Positions 8,510 to 17,487 are shown, counted from the first letter of the stretch. The stretch is DNA of 64,000 nt from JBALVT01 sp965262875 (GCA_965262875.1 OZ253569.1:1426001-1490000), one strand, 5' to 3'. Notes: generated from the sequence alone by a model not told the origin. Translations and numbers: made by a program.

Positions 8510-10369
8510 ATGGCCGGACGAATACCACAAGCTTTTCTAGATACTCTGCTGGATCGCCTCGACATCGTCGAAGTGGTGGATCGGCGTGTAAAACTGAAAA
8601 AGACCGGTAAAAACTACTCGGCCCGCTGCCCTTTTCACGACGAAAAAACCCCATCCTTCAGCGTTAACCCAGACAAGCAGTTTTACTACTGTTTCGGCTG
8701 CGGCGCCGGCGGCAATGCCCTGGGTTTCGTGATGGACTACGAAAACCTGGAGTTCCCCCAGGCTGTAGAATCCCTCGCAAGTAGCATGGGCCTTGAAGTA
8801 CCCCGAGAAGAAACCCGTCCTGGCGCCACCCCCTATCAGGAGGACCAAGGCAACCGCGAGCTCTACGTTCTATTGGAGAAGGCCGCTAACTACTACCAGC
8901 ACGAGCTGTGCAAACATGCCCAGGCCGGGCGCGCCGTAGCGTATTTGAAAGAGCGAGGGTTAACCGGAGAAATAGCCAAACAATTTGATTTAGGCTTCGC
9001 TCCTCCCGGATGGGACAACCTCACAAAAGCACTCGGTGGTGGCGAAGAACAACAAAAGCGCCTTATAGCCGCCGGCATGTTGGTGGAGTACGAACCTGGA
9101 AAAATCTACGACCGGTTCCGGGATCGCGTGGTGTTCCCCATACGTGACCAGCGCGGCCGAGTCATTGCGTTTGGGGGCCGAGTACTGGGGGACGACAAAC
9201 CCAAGTACCTCAACTCTCCCGAGACCTCGATATTTCACAAGGGCCGCGAGCTATACGGCCTCTTTCAGGCCAAACAAGCCAACCGAAAACTGGACAGTAT
9301 TTTAGTGGTAGAGGGCTATATGGACGTCATTGCCCTGGCCCAGCAGGGTATCAACAATGCCACCGCAATACTTGGCACTGCCACTAGCAAAACACACCTG
9401 GAACGCATCTATCGATTGAGCCCAGAAGTGCTATTTTGTTTCGACGGTGATGAAGCAGGACGCAAAGCGGCAGTTCGGGCGATGGAAGCCGCCTTGCCGT
9501 GCATGGAAGACGGCAGACAGGCGCGATTTCTGTTCCTACCCGAGGGCGAAGACCCGGATACCATTGTCCGGCGCGGCGGCAAAGCGCTGTTCGAGCAACT
9601 CGCTGCCGATGCTATGCCCCTGGAGACCTTCTTATTCGAATCGGTATCAGCGGGCATCGATACAAGCAGCATGGACGGTCGCGCCAGATTAAGTAAGCTG
9701 GCCCTGCCCCATATCCGCCAACTGCCGGAGGGTGTTTACCGGCAATTGATGTTCAGCGCACTGGCTGACAGAACAGGTCTTGAGCTGCGCAGTTTGATGC
9801 TGTTAGAAGCACCCGCTGCGCCACCGGCAGCGCAGGGGCCGCCGGATTACGAGGCGGAGCGCGAAGAAGATACCTTGGCCCCCGCCGGGCCCAGACAGCG
9901 CGCCATACTCGCTGAACTCCCGCGCAATTACTCCAACTTCGCCCAGGCGGCCATCGCTCTACTGCTGCACCAACCGAAAATTGCGAGCCTTGTGGCACTT
10001 AACGATCTGGCCGAGTTAGAAGGAGATGACATCAATTTGCTGCGCGAACTGCTCGATTTGCTGAAGCGCAGACCAGAGTCCAACACCGCCATGCTCCTGG
10101 GACACTGGTATGGCACTCCCGAGGGCGAATTGCTAAGCCGCTTGGCGGGACAGGAGCGATTAATCCCCACTGAGGGGATTGAGCAACAATTCGTCGATAC
10201 TGTCGGAACCCTGGCGGAATTCCCGCAACGCTCCAAACTAGAGCAAGAAGTCGACAAACTGAAGCTCACCAACTACGCTCAGATGAGCGAATTGGAAAAG
10301 CAGCAGCTCAAGGATTTGCTGCAGCAGAAACAGCTGCGCGATTCGCAACGCGGTAAAAACCGCCCCTGA
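8510..10369 (+). CDS. dnaG: DNA primase
   Basis: 619 residues. Makes RNA primers at the replication fork. N-terminal CHC2 zinc ribbon (CPFHDEKTPSFSVN...YYCFGCGAGG, residues about 40-66), a catalytic core with Toprim motifs VVEGYMDVIAL and CFDGDEAGRKAA (about 265-325), and a C-terminal DnaB-binding helical domain from about residue 470. Begins MAGRIPQAFLDTLLDRLDIVEVV, the usual start. The linker after the core is rich in alanine, proline and acidic residues (around 425-455). Sits in the conserved order before rpoD. Confidence 0.97.
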   Translation: MAGRIPQAFLDTLLDRLDIVEVVDRRVKLKKTGKNYSARCPFHDEKTPSFSVNPDKQFYYCFGCGAGGNALGFVMDYENLEFPQAVESLASSMGLEVPREETRPGATPYQEDQGNRELYVLLEKAANYYQHELCKHAQAGRAVAYLKERGLTGEIAKQFDLGFAPPGWDNLTKALGGGEEQQKRLIAAGMLVEYEPGKIYDRFRDRVVFPIRDQRGRVIAFGGRVLGDDKPKYLNSPETSIFHKGRELYGLFQAKQANRKLDSILVVEGYMDVIALAQQGINNATAILGTATSKTHLERIYRLSPEVLFCFDGDEAGRKAAVRAMEAALPCMEDGRQARFLFLPEGEDPDTIVRRGGKALFEQLAADAMPLETFLFESVSAGIDTSSMDGRARLSKLALPHIRQLPEGVYRQLMFSALADRTGLELRSLMLLEAPAAPPAAQGPPDYEAEREEDTLAPAGPRQRAILAELPRNYSNFAQAAIALLLHQPKIASLVALNDLAELEGDDINLLRELLDLLKRRPESNTAMLLGHWYGTPEGELLSRLAGQERLIPTEGIEQQFVDTVGTLAEFPQRSKLEQEVDKLKLTNYAQMSELEKQQLKDLLQQKQLRDSQRGKNRP

Positions 10370-10370
10370 A

Positions 10371-10388
10371 GCCCTCCCTGCGGAGGGC
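10371..10388 (+). terminator. Hairpin between dnaG and rpoD
   Basis: Perfect 7-base stem GCCCTCC / GGAGGGC with loop CTGC directly after the dnaG stop. No U run follows, so it is more likely a pause or mRNA-processing/stability site than a full terminator. It would reduce dnaG-rpoD readthrough, consistent with a separate rpoD promoter at about 10537. Confidence 0.45.
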
Positions 10389-10536
10389 CAAATGAGGTGG
10401 GACAGCAGCGCCATTTGCCATTGATAAAGCCCACCGCCGCCCCCATATAACTAAAACCGGGGATCTGCACTAAAAAGTGGGCTCAAATTGGCCAATTTAC
10501 TGGGCTCAGAGCTCGTCTTAGCTAGCCACTACCGGT

Positions 10537-10542
10537 TATAAT
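10537..10542 (+). promoter_or_regulatory. Promoter -10 element ahead of rpoD
   Basis: A perfect TATAAT at 10537-10542 lies 46 bases before the chosen rpoD ATG. The -35 position (about 10514) has only CGTCTT, so the match is partial. A T-rich leader (runs of 8 and 6 T) follows. Confidence 0.4.
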
Positions 10543-10588
10543 CGCCGGCTAATTTTTTTTCGAATTTTTTGTGAAAGGTGTCTGCTTC

Positions 10589-12397
10589 ATGACCGACGTC
10601 GTAAAACAACAGTCCCGCTTGAAGGACCTTATCGCCAAGGGCAAAGAACAGGGTTACCTGACCTATGCCGAGGTGAATGATCACCTGCCGGAAGACATCT
10701 CTGACCCAGATCAGGTTGAAGACATCATCCAGATGATCAACGACATGGGCATTCAGGTGTTTGAAGTGGCGCCGGACGCCGATGATTTGTTGATGACCGA
10801 TGGCGATACCTCAGCAGATGATATTGCCGCTGCCGAAGCCGCCGCCGCATTGGCCGCCGTAGAGACAGAAGCCGGGCGAACCACTGACCCCGTGCGTATG
10901 TACATGCGCGAAATGGGCACTGTTGAGCTGCTGACCCGTGAAGGCGAAATTGTTATCGCCAAGCGCATCGAAGAAGGCATTCGCGAACTGTTGTCTGCGC
11001 TGGCTCATTACCCGGGCACAGTAGCCAAACTCATTGCCGAATACGACCTCGTCGCCAAGGAAGAACGCAAGCTCTCCGATATGCTGATTGGCTACCTGAA
11101 CCCGGCCGAGCATGTTCCCTCTGCCGCGGAAGTTGCCGCTGCCAGAGAAGCGGGCACGGATGATACAGAAGAAGAAGTGGATACCGGCCCAGATCCCGTT
11201 GAGGCCAAAAAGCGTTTTACCGCACTGAAACGCCAGCAGAACAAGACTGAAAAAGTATTGGCTGAAAAAGGTCGCTCAAGCAAAGAAGCGATAAAAGAAA
11301 TGAACAAGCTGGGAGATATCTTCCAGTTCTTCAAACTGACACCCAGAGTGTTTGATCCCCTCACCATGGACGCGAGAAAGACCCTGACTGCGGTACGCAG
11401 CCAGGAACGCCAGATCATGCATTTGGTCATAAAAGTATGTGGCCTGCCGCGCAAAGAATTTATTACCACCTTCCAGGGTTCAGAGTCTGACGCAAAATGG
11501 TTGGGCAAGCACACTCGCAGCAAGAAGGATTACGCCGCGAAGCTCATCGCCGAGAAAGAGAATATCCAGAGAATGCAGCGGCGCATTGGTCAAATTGAAG
11601 CCCAGAGCGGTCTTACCGTTGCCGAGATTAAAGAAATCAATCGCAAGATGTCCATGGGCGAAGCCCGTGCCCGTCGCGCCAAGAAAGAAATGGTTGAAGC
11701 CAACCTGCGCTTGGTAATTTCTATCGCCAAGAAATACACCAATCGCGGCCTGCAATTTCTCGATCTGATCCAGGAAGGCAACATCGGTTTGATGAAAGCA
11801 GTAGACAAATTTGAATACCGTAGAGGTTACAAATTTTCTACCTACGCCACCTGGTGGATTCGTCAGGCCATTACTCGATCCATTGCCGACCAGGCGAGAA
11901 CCATCCGTATTCCGGTTCATATGATCGAGACCATCAACAAACTGAACCGCATCTCCCGTCAAATGCTTCAGGAGATGGGCAGAGAGCCCACCCCGGAAGA
12001 ATTGGGCGAGCGCATGGAAATGCCCGAAGACAAAGTTCGCAAGGTTCTCAAGATTGCCAAAGAGCCTATCTCCATGGAGACCCCCATTGGCGATGACGAA
12101 GATTCGCATTTGGCCGACTTTATCGAAGATGGCACCATCCACTCGCCCGTGGATGCAGCGACAGGCCAGGGCCTGCAGGAAGCCACCAAGGATGTACTGG
12201 GTGAGCTTACCGCAAGAGAAGCCAAGGTTCTTAGAATGCGTTTCGGCATCGACATGAACACCGACCATACGCTGGAAGAAGTGGGTAAGCAGTTTGACGT
12301 TACTCGTGAGCGTATTCGTCAGATCGAAGCCAAAGCACTGCGCAAGCTGCGTCACCCGACCCGTACGGGTTATCTGCGTAGCTTTTTGGACGAGTAA
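10589..12397 (+). CDS. rpoD: RNA polymerase primary sigma factor (sigma-70)
   Basis: 602 residues from the ATG at 10589, chosen for the typical MTDVVKQQSRLKDLIAKGKE start and AAAGGTG 9 bases upstream; a GTG at 10571 is less likely. Region 1.1 (residues 1-80), region 1.2 DPVRMYMREMG near 100, the non-conserved acidic insert around 190-215, region 2 with FSTYATWWIRQAITRSIADQ, region 3, and region 4.2 helix-turn-helix VTRERIRQIEAKALRKLRHP. All promoter-recognition elements of a housekeeping sigma are present. Confidence 0.97.
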   Translation: MTDVVKQQSRLKDLIAKGKEQGYLTYAEVNDHLPEDISDPDQVEDIIQMINDMGIQVFEVAPDADDLLMTDGDTSADDIAAAEAAAALAAVETEAGRTTDPVRMYMREMGTVELLTREGEIVIAKRIEEGIRELLSALAHYPGTVAKLIAEYDLVAKEERKLSDMLIGYLNPAEHVPSAAEVAAAREAGTDDTEEEVDTGPDPVEAKKRFTALKRQQNKTEKVLAEKGRSSKEAIKEMNKLGDIFQFFKLTPRVFDPLTMDARKTLTAVRSQERQIMHLVIKVCGLPRKEFITTFQGSESDAKWLGKHTRSKKDYAAKLIAEKENIQRMQRRIGQIEAQSGLTVAEIKEINRKMSMGEARARRAKKEMVEANLRLVISIAKKYTNRGLQFLDLIQEGNIGLMKAVDKFEYRRGYKFSTYATWWIRQAITRSIADQARTIRIPVHMIETINKLNRISRQMLQEMGREPTPEELGERMEMPEDKVRKVLKIAKEPISMETPIGDDEDSHLADFIEDGTIHSPVDAATGQGLQEATKDVLGELTAREAKVLRMRFGIDMNTDHTLEEVGKQFDVTRERIRQIEAKALRKLRHPTRTGYLRSFLDE

Positions 12398-12409
12398 GGC
12401 CCACAAAAC

Positions 12410-12432
12410 CGCTGCCAGATTCACTGGCAGCG
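12410..12432 (+). terminator. Hairpin after rpoD
   Basis: Perfect 9-base stem CGCTGCCAG / CTGGCAGCG around loop ATTCA, 13 bases after the rpoD stop. A T tract is lacking, so termination would be weak or Rho-assisted. Confidence 0.55.
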
Positions 12433-13006
12433 GGAATCTCCACCCGAAATCAATTCAGGCCTCTGAGTTTCCGCTACCCGGCCGCACAATATCCCAAGCT
12501 CTATCTCCCCCAACGACCCTACAAAAGTACCAATAAGCCTAAAGCTAATTCCATATTGACCGAGAAATCTACTGTTGAGGCTGCGCTCCATATCGGTGCG
12601 AGCGAGTAAGCGAGCATGATTGGGGTCAATGATAAAATCGAGCGCATTAGTTTGCTCACTTAGGAGCAAAGGAATTCCGCTTGCGCTCCTTGCGCTCCCT
12701 GGCATGCTCGCGGCAATGGCCTCCCAAGCTGTTACTATCACAGACAATCATCAACGATTAGACCAGGAATTCGCCTACCTCGCAGACGATGAGGGCGAGT
12801 TCACTTTAGATGAAAAAGTAGAAAATTCCGGTTGGCCGAAGGCCAATCAAATTGGGCGTAAGCTCGGTCGCTTGCGGCCGAGTAGCCCTTTTTGAAGGAA
12901 TTTTCTTTTCACCCATCTCGGGGGATGGGCAAGAATAGCCAATATCCTGTCTTGTGAGCCCCTCATTTCGTTGGAAATGCATTAGAACCCCATATGGGCT
13001 AGCGGG
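12433..13006. other. Boundary zone between rpoD and the accessory island
   Basis: About 570 bases without a gene I can defend. A minus-strand open frame at 12421-12747 (108 codons, no ATG start) has a protein-like stretch with NALDFIIDPNHARLLA that faintly recalls DnaX C-terminal tails, but the resemblance is too weak to call. A plus frame at 12620-12895 overlaps it and looks unlike any family. A stem TTGGCC-GAA-GGCCAA lies at 12832-12846. This is the point where core synteny ends and mobile DNA begins. Confidence 0.4.
12863..12893 (+). terminator. Terminator-like hairpin with T run
   Basis: Stem CTCGGTCG / CGGCCGAG (one G-U pair) with loop CTTG at 12863-12882, followed by TAGCCC and five T at 12889-12893. 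It would end plus-strand transcription entering from rpoD before the minus-strand coiled-coil gene. Confidence 0.5.
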
Positions 13007-13390
13007 TCACCCGAAGGTTTGCAGAGCCGCCAGCACACTGACCGCAGCAACCAACATGCCACCCATGCGGAAGGTTAAACGGGACTCCAAAAGCTTCATA
13101 TCCTTTTGGATGTCGATTCGAAGCGCGGCAATTTCTTTTTGGGTCTCGGCCCGGAGTGCCTCAATGTCTTTATGGATGCCGGCAATGTCTTTTTTGGTCT
13201 CGGCCCGGAGCGCCTCAATCACTTTATGAACACCGGCTATGTCTTTATGGATGCCTTCAATGTCCTGCTTTGTGGCCAGGCGCTCATCAATCAGTCGGGC
13301 TTGCGTAAAAACAATGATCTCCGCCTGTGTCTCCGGCATCCCGGCCTCGATAAGTTGTTTAATAACGGTGTGGGTATCGAACTGGCTCAT
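13007..13390 (-). CDS. Small coiled-coil membrane protein (DUF1640-like)
   Basis: 127 residues. N-terminal globular part MSQFDTHTVIKQLIEAGMPE, then a coiled coil built of an 18-residue repeat (IEALRAETKKDIAGIHKD, then a second IEALRAET... copy, residues about 60-105), and one C-terminal membrane segment MGGMLVAAVSVLAALQTF. This layout is that of DUF1640/CCDC90-like proteins, often found near mobile DNA in gammaproteobacteria; a function is not established. The repeats are visible at DNA level as a 54-base period. The ATG at 13390 is the only good start. Confidence 0.75.
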   Translation of the reverse strand: MSQFDTHTVIKQLIEAGMPETQAEIIVFTQARLIDERLATKQDIEGIHKDIAGVHKVIEALRAETKKDIAGIHKDIEALRAETQKEIAALRIDIQKDMKLLESRLTFRMGGMLVAAVSVLAALQTFG

Positions 13391-13642
13391 GGTTGCAGTA
13401 TACGGGGTTTATGGGTGCCCTGTCCTGATTCAGTACCCATCGTTGATAATCGCTCGTTGGCGTGTGGTGTGCGCATGGCTCTTCTCCGGTTCTATGAGTG
13501 AAAAAGGATGCTGACCCCCACGTAACCTGTTCGTATATAGGGCTTCTCACAACTCTACGCGGAACAGGTCTATGGACATCGGCATCCAGAGGGATATTTT
13601 GGGCCTCAAAGGGCAGCGGGTCAATCAGAAGTCTTTTCCCCA
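13391..13642. other. Unassigned spacer before the IS1380 remnant
   Basis: No convincing gene. Contains an 8-base inverted repeat ACCTGTTC (13525-13532) / GAACAGGT (13562-13569) and a short open stretch from 13572 (MDIGIQRDILGLKGQRVNQK) that runs into the IS1380 end; it may be debris of another element. The promoter of the minus-strand coiled-coil gene should lie in its left part. Confidence 0.35.
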
Positions 13643-13649
13643 ATCCCCA

Positions 13650-13657
13650 GATAGAGT
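13650..13657 (+). repeat. 8-base target-site duplication, left copy
   Basis: GATAGAGT directly before the IS66 left end; repeated at 16139-16146 after the right end. An 8-base duplication is the hallmark of IS66 insertion, and both copies are perfect, so the insertion is recent relative to decay of the host IS1380. Confidence 0.9.
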
Positions 13658-13738
13658 GTAAGCGCCCCTAAATCAGCACCTGTTTTTTTGTAAGAGTTCC
13701 CGCCAGACTTTCTCCTGATAACCACACAGGAGCAAATC

Positions 13739-14059
13739 ATGAACGATATCACTCAGCCCCAGCCACAAGGTATTGACTGGAAGCAGCAAATACAAACCTG
13801 GAAACTGTCGGGCTTGTCCCAGACCCGGTTTTGCAAACACAATCACCTGACTTACCATCGCTTTGTGTACTGGCGTCGGAAGTTTGACGATACCATCCGT
13901 GTGTCTTCTATAAAACAAGACCAAGGTGGCTTTGCCGCAGTGAGTGTCAGACCTGACGCCGATCGGGGGCTAACCTTGTCACTGCCCAACGGATTCATTG
14001 TGCGAGGTATCTGTGCCGATAACGTGCCGGTGGTGCGCCAGCTACTGGAGCAGCTGTGA
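13739..14059 (+). CDS. tnpA: IS66 accessory protein TnpA
   Basis: 106 residues. N-terminal helix-turn-helix-like segment IQTWKLSGLSQTRFCKHNHL followed by YHRFVYWRRKF, the classic pattern of the IS66 Orf1 protein, which is required for transposition alongside TnpB and TnpC though its biochemical role is unclear. A C-terminal LSLPNGFIVRGICADN segment precedes the stop. The start ATG at 13739 follows AGGAGCAAATC. The last 4 bases overlap the GTG of tnpB (GTGA), giving translational coupling. Confidence 0.9.
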   Translation: MNDITQPQPQGIDWKQQIQTWKLSGLSQTRFCKHNHLTYHRFVYWRRKFDDTIRVSSIKQDQGGFAAVSVRPDADRGLTLSLPNGFIVRGICADNVPVVRQLLEQL

Positions 14060-14424
14060 CTACTCGCTATTTCCGTCCGGCCGATGACATGTCGCGGATC
14101 TACCTGTACCGGGACCCAGTAGACTTTAGAAAAGCCAGTGCAGGGCTGGCTGCCATCGTTGAGCGAGAGCTGGGCCACAATCCCTTCGACGGCGGCCTGT
14201 ACGCCTTCACCAACCGGCGGCGCAACAAAATCAAGTGCCTGTACTGGGAAGATAATGGCTTTGTGCTCTACTACAAGGCCCTTGCCGAGGAGAAATTCCG
14301 CTGGCCTCGCCGTGGTGATGAAGTTGTTTCACTGACAGGACAACAGATCAATTGGCTGCTCGACGGGTACGACATCATGCTGATGACCGGGCATAAAAAA
14401 TTGCATTATGAGTCTGTATTTTAA
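14056..14424 (+). CDS. tnpB: IS66 accessory protein TnpB
   Basis: 122 residues with the TnpB signature: IYLYRDPVDFRKASAGLAAI, then GLYAFTNRRRNKIKCLYWEDNGF and the EEKFRWPRR segment. The family (IS66 Orf2) is needed for transposition and is found only with TnpA/TnpC. GTG start at 14056 overlapping the tnpA stop. It ends 17 bases inside the longest possible tnpC frame. Intact compared with the usual 115-120 residues. Confidence 0.93.
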   Translation: MTTRYFRPADDMSRIYLYRDPVDFRKASAGLAAIVERELGHNPFDGGLYAFTNRRRNKIKCLYWEDNGFVLYYKALAEEKFRWPRRGDEVVSLTGQQINWLLDGYDIMLMTGHKKLHYESVF

Positions 14425-14458
14425 GGCTTTTTGTCGCCATGAATGTTATAATTACGCC

Positions 14459-16066
14459 ATGCAATCGGCGATAAAAAAGCAACAAAAACAAGGGTGTTAC
14501 GAGAACTTATCCGTCGCTGAATTACTTGTTGCCCTCGCCGTAAAAGACCAGATTCTCGAAGAAAAAAACGAGGTTCACCAGAAACACCTCGGCGACAAAA
14601 ACCACATCATCCTTGAACAGGGTAAACGCATTGTCCTGCTCGAAGAATACTTGCGCCTGGCCACGGTACAGAAATTCGGAGCCAGTAGTGAGAAACTGGC
14701 GTTTCAGTCTGATTTGTTCGATGAGGCTGAAATCGAAGTCGCCCTGAGTGAGCTCGAAGAGCAACTGCCTGAAGAAGACCGGGTTCGGCCTCAAAAGAAG
14801 AAAAGAAAGCGCGGGTTTAGCGACAAGCTGCAACGGGTGCAGATACACCTCACACTTTCAGATGAGGAAAAGGATGGGGCCACCAAAACATTCTTCACCA
14901 AGGTCAAGGAGGAGCTGGAGTTTATTCCCGCCCAGGTCAAGGTGTTGGAATACTGGCAGGAGAAGGCGGTATTCAATATTGACGGTGAAGATGTCATTGT
15001 CGCCGCACAGCGCCCCGCTCATCCGCTGGGGAAATGCTTTGCCAGTCCTGCATTGCTGGCCTACATCATTGCCTCCAAATACGCCGATGGACTGCCGCTA
15101 TACCGCCTGGAGGGGATGCTCAAGCGTTACGGCGGTGATATCAGCCGCTCCAACATGGCCCACTGGATTGTACGGCTTCAGGATGTATTCCAGCCCTTGA
15201 TCAACTTGATCCGGGAGGTTCAGCTTGAGGGGAATTACCTGCAGGCGGATGAGACGCGCATACAAGTCTTGAAGGAAACGGGCAAAACGGCCCAATCGGA
15301 TAAATGGATGTGGGTGATACGCGGCGGCCCGCCGGATAAACAATCAGTGCTGTTCGAATACGACCCCTCACGTGCTGGCGCGGTGGCGGAGCGCCTACTG
15401 GATGGCTTTGGTGGTGTGTTGCAGGCCGACGGCTATTCCGGTTACAGCAAGGTGTGCCGGATAGCGGGCATTACCCGAATTGGATGCTTTGACCATGCCC
15501 GGCGCAAGTTCGTTGAAGCCAGCCGGGCGGCGGAAACCAGGAGCACCCAAAAGAAAGTGGGGCAACCCACCAAGGCTGACGTTGCACTCAGTAAAATACG
15601 AAGGCTGTATGCGATAGAGAAATCGATCAAGGATCTGGAGCACGACAAGAAAAAACAGGCAAGGCAGTCACTCAGCGTGCCGATTCTCGAGGACCTGAAG
15701 CCATGGCTGGAGAAGAACGTCAGCCGGGTGCCCAAAGATAGCCTGACCCACAAGGCCATAACGTACACACTGAACCAATGGGAGTACCTGATTGGCTATT
15801 GCGAGGACGGCCAGTTGAATATCAGCAATGCGCTGGCTGAGAATGCGATCAGGCCCTTTGCGGTTGGTCGGCGCGCCTGGCTATTCGCAGATACCTCCCG
15901 CGGGGCCCGAGCCAGTGCGACCTGTTATAGTTTAGTGGAATCGGCAAAGGCGAACGGCCTGGAACCTTATGCTTACCTCCAGCATGTGCTGGCGCACATT
16001 GCGGCGGCAGATACGGTGGAGAAGCTTGAAGCATTACTGCCCTGGAACATGGAAATCGAAGAGTAA
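14459..16066 (+). CDS. tnpC: IS66 transposase TnpC
   Basis: 535 residues from the ATG at 14459 (MQSAIKKQQKQGC); a longer frame opens with ATG 14408 inside tnpB and is the alternative. An N-terminal leucine-zipper-like coiled coil (residues about 20-75), then a basic zinc-finger region, then the DDE core: QADETRIQVL, LQADGYSGYS and SNALAENAIRPFAVGRRAWLF contain the expected D, D and E. The IS66 C-terminal domain follows (YAYLQHVLAHIAAADT). No frameshift seen. Confidence 0.92.
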   Translation: MQSAIKKQQKQGCYENLSVAELLVALAVKDQILEEKNEVHQKHLGDKNHIILEQGKRIVLLEEYLRLATVQKFGASSEKLAFQSDLFDEAEIEVALSELEEQLPEEDRVRPQKKKRKRGFSDKLQRVQIHLTLSDEEKDGATKTFFTKVKEELEFIPAQVKVLEYWQEKAVFNIDGEDVIVAAQRPAHPLGKCFASPALLAYIIASKYADGLPLYRLEGMLKRYGGDISRSNMAHWIVRLQDVFQPLINLIREVQLEGNYLQADETRIQVLKETGKTAQSDKWMWVIRGGPPDKQSVLFEYDPSRAGAVAERLLDGFGGVLQADGYSGYSKVCRIAGITRIGCFDHARRKFVEASRAAETRSTQKKVGQPTKADVALSKIRRLYAIEKSIKDLEHDKKKQARQSLSVPILEDLKPWLEKNVSRVPKDSLTHKAITYTLNQWEYLIGYCEDGQLNISNALAENAIRPFAVGRRAWLFADTSRGARASATCYSLVESAKANGLEPYAYLQHVLAHIAAADTVEKLEALLPWNMEIEE

Positions 16067-16322
16067 CGGCGAAGTAAAGCGATCTACTGTCTAGCGGCTC
16101 GCAGACAAAATCAATAGGGTCGATTTAAGTGCGCTTACGATAGAGTCCCGCCAGCGCTCCAGGGGCCTCTGAATCCCTCTTTCAAGTTTTATTATAAGCC
16201 TTCACAGCGGATAGGGCAGAGAGGTTTAGTCAAAAACCGTTGCTCTGCGCATCGTCAGCGCTCAAGGGGGCATTTTGGACGGACCTATCCTGCATAAGCC
16301 GTCATTCTTGTCTGGTATTTGT

Positions 16323-16536
16323 CTAAATGGGCGGTGGTTCAAACTCCTTTAGTGCTACGAGCACTTGTTCCAATAGTTTTCGATGGCTTTCTTTCAGCTT
16401 TACCAATAATTGTCGTCCCGTTCGAACCACTTTTGCTGCAATGGCCTACAAACGCCAGCGCAGAGTCATCGCACGATGATGCGCCAGCTCTTCCGGCAGC
16501 AGCTGGCGCATGAGAGCAAATAAATTGTAGGACAAT
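16323..16536 (-). pseudogene. IS1380 transposase, C-terminal fragment
   Basis: The last about 70 codons of an IS1380 transposase: NLFALMRQLLPEELAHHRAM, then RWRL, an in-frame TAG at about 16445-16447, then 41 further codons AIAAKVVRTGRQLLVKLKES and on to the stop at 16323. The same TAG is at the same place in the second IS1380 copy. The upstream nine tenths of the gene is missing beyond about 16536. Confidence 0.75.
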
Positions 16537-16675
16537 GTATGGACTCCTCCTTTTACCGAGGTCTGACTAGACTTGGGTGGGTTTACCAACAAAGGGCCAG
16601 AGTCATGAGAAATTCCAATACTATCGGCGTTGATCTCGCCAAAAATGTTATTCAAGTTTCTGTCGTTACACCTGC
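16537..16675 (+). pseudogene. IS110-family transposase, N-terminal fragment
   Basis: After a leader that looks like an element end (GGACTCCTCCTTTTACCGAG), the ATG at 16604 begins MRNSNTIGVDLAKNVIQVSV, the unmistakable N terminus of IS110/IS1111 DEDD transposases (the first catalytic D is in GVDLAKN). Homology ends after about 25 residues where the IS30 remnant starts. It apparently entered the IS1380 remnant first and was then cut by IS30. Confidence 0.7.
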
Positions 16676-16683
16676 CTGCGGAT

Positions 16684-17460
16684 TCAAGTCGCTAGTGCAA
16701 TCGGTGGGTTGATCCCAAACAGTACTTGGTTGGGGGTTTTAAAGTCCAGACATTTTCTTGGCCGGTTGTTAAGTTTATCAAAGATTCTCTGGACACACTC
16801 CGGCGTCATATCATCAAAGCTAGATCCTTTCGGGGCGTATTGGCGGATCAGACCATTTGTATTCTCATTCAATCCCCGCTCCCATGAATGGTAAGGGTGC
16901 GCGAAGTAGCTTTCAGCCTGCAGCTGTTGGGCGATAACCTCGTGTAAGGCAAACTCCTTGCCGTTATCATAGGTCAGTGTTTCTACCGGGGCGGCTAAGG
17001 GGGAAAGCGCCCCAGGTATCGCTTCCTTGACGGCCTTCGCCGTTTTATTGGGGGCCAGGGCGATCACTGTGAAACGTGTCTTTCTCTCAACAGCCGTCAT
17101 CAGTACGGAGCCACCCAAGCGCCCAATGATAAGGTCCATTTCCCAATCACCAATACGCTTGCGCTCATCAACAATCGCTGGACGCTCGTCGATACTTACC
17201 CGGTTCTTTAGCTGCCCGCGCTTGTCTGGGCTCCCGTAACGCTTCTTACGTTTCTTTTGGCAGCGCAAGTGGGCATGGAGGTCGCCCCCGGCCTTCTTGT
17301 CGATCAGAATGTACTGATAAATCCATTCTGGACTAACAGATTGCAGGATTGATTTTGCTAGCCAACCGCTGATCTGCTCTGGACTCCATTCCTCCCTCAG
17401 TAGCGATTCAACCCGCTGCCAGGTTATCTCTGTAATACGTGTATGGGTGTGGTGATGCAC
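16684..17460 (-). pseudogene. IS30-family transposase, N-terminally truncated
   Basis: 258 residues with a full IS30 DDE core: RIGDWEMDLIIG (D), ETLTYDNGKEF (D) and HSWERGLNENTNGLIRQY (E). The N-terminal helix-turn-helix that binds the ends, usually about 70-80 residues, is missing: the frame reaches a TGA just upstream of HHHTHTRITEITWQRVE, and the sequence then changes to AT-rich DNA. The 3' end of the gene and the element end near 16676 abut the IS110 fragment. Unlikely to be active without its DNA-binding part. Confidence 0.85.
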
Positions 17461-17487
17461 TCTATACTCTCACAGTCGCTTGTTAAA

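Larger units (their letters stand above)
13658..16138 (+). mobile_element. Complete IS66-family insertion sequence
   Basis: 2481 bases with related ends: left GTAAGCGCCCCTAAATC, right GATTTAAGTGCGCTTAC (inverted, two mismatches), flanked by the perfect 8-base duplication GATAGAGT. Encodes the three standard IS66 genes tnpA, tnpB and tnpC in order with overlapping starts. All three frames are open, so the element is probably able to move. Confidence 0.92.
13643..16536 (-). mobile_element. IS1380-family remnant (copy A), split by IS66
   Basis: The terminal sequence ATCCCCAGATAGAGT starts at 13643, is cut by IS66 at 13658, and resumes after the duplicated GATAGAGT at 16147. From there to about 16536 it aligns throughout with the end of the second IS1380 (18302-18715), about 80 percent identical by eye. 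It stops abruptly at about 16536, where IS110-like sequence begins. Only the last part of the transposase gene survives. Confidence 0.75.

Noticed and set aside
10531..10568. Terminator CCGG...CCGG plus T8 before rpoD
   Set aside because: The stem is only four pairs and it overlaps the better -10 element.
11480..12424. 314-codon minus-strand frame
   Set aside because: Antisense shadow of rpoD.
12421..12747. Minus-strand 108-codon frame with a faint DnaX-tail look
   Set aside because: No ATG start, overlaps the rpoD terminator stem, and similarity is too weak to name.
12620..12895. Plus-strand 91-codon frame with a hydrophobic start
   Set aside because: Composition is unlike a real gene and half of it is antisense to the frame above.
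13525..13569. Inverted repeat ACCTGTTC/GAACAGGT as an IS end or attC
   Set aside because: No transposase, target duplication or GTTRRRY core goes with it.
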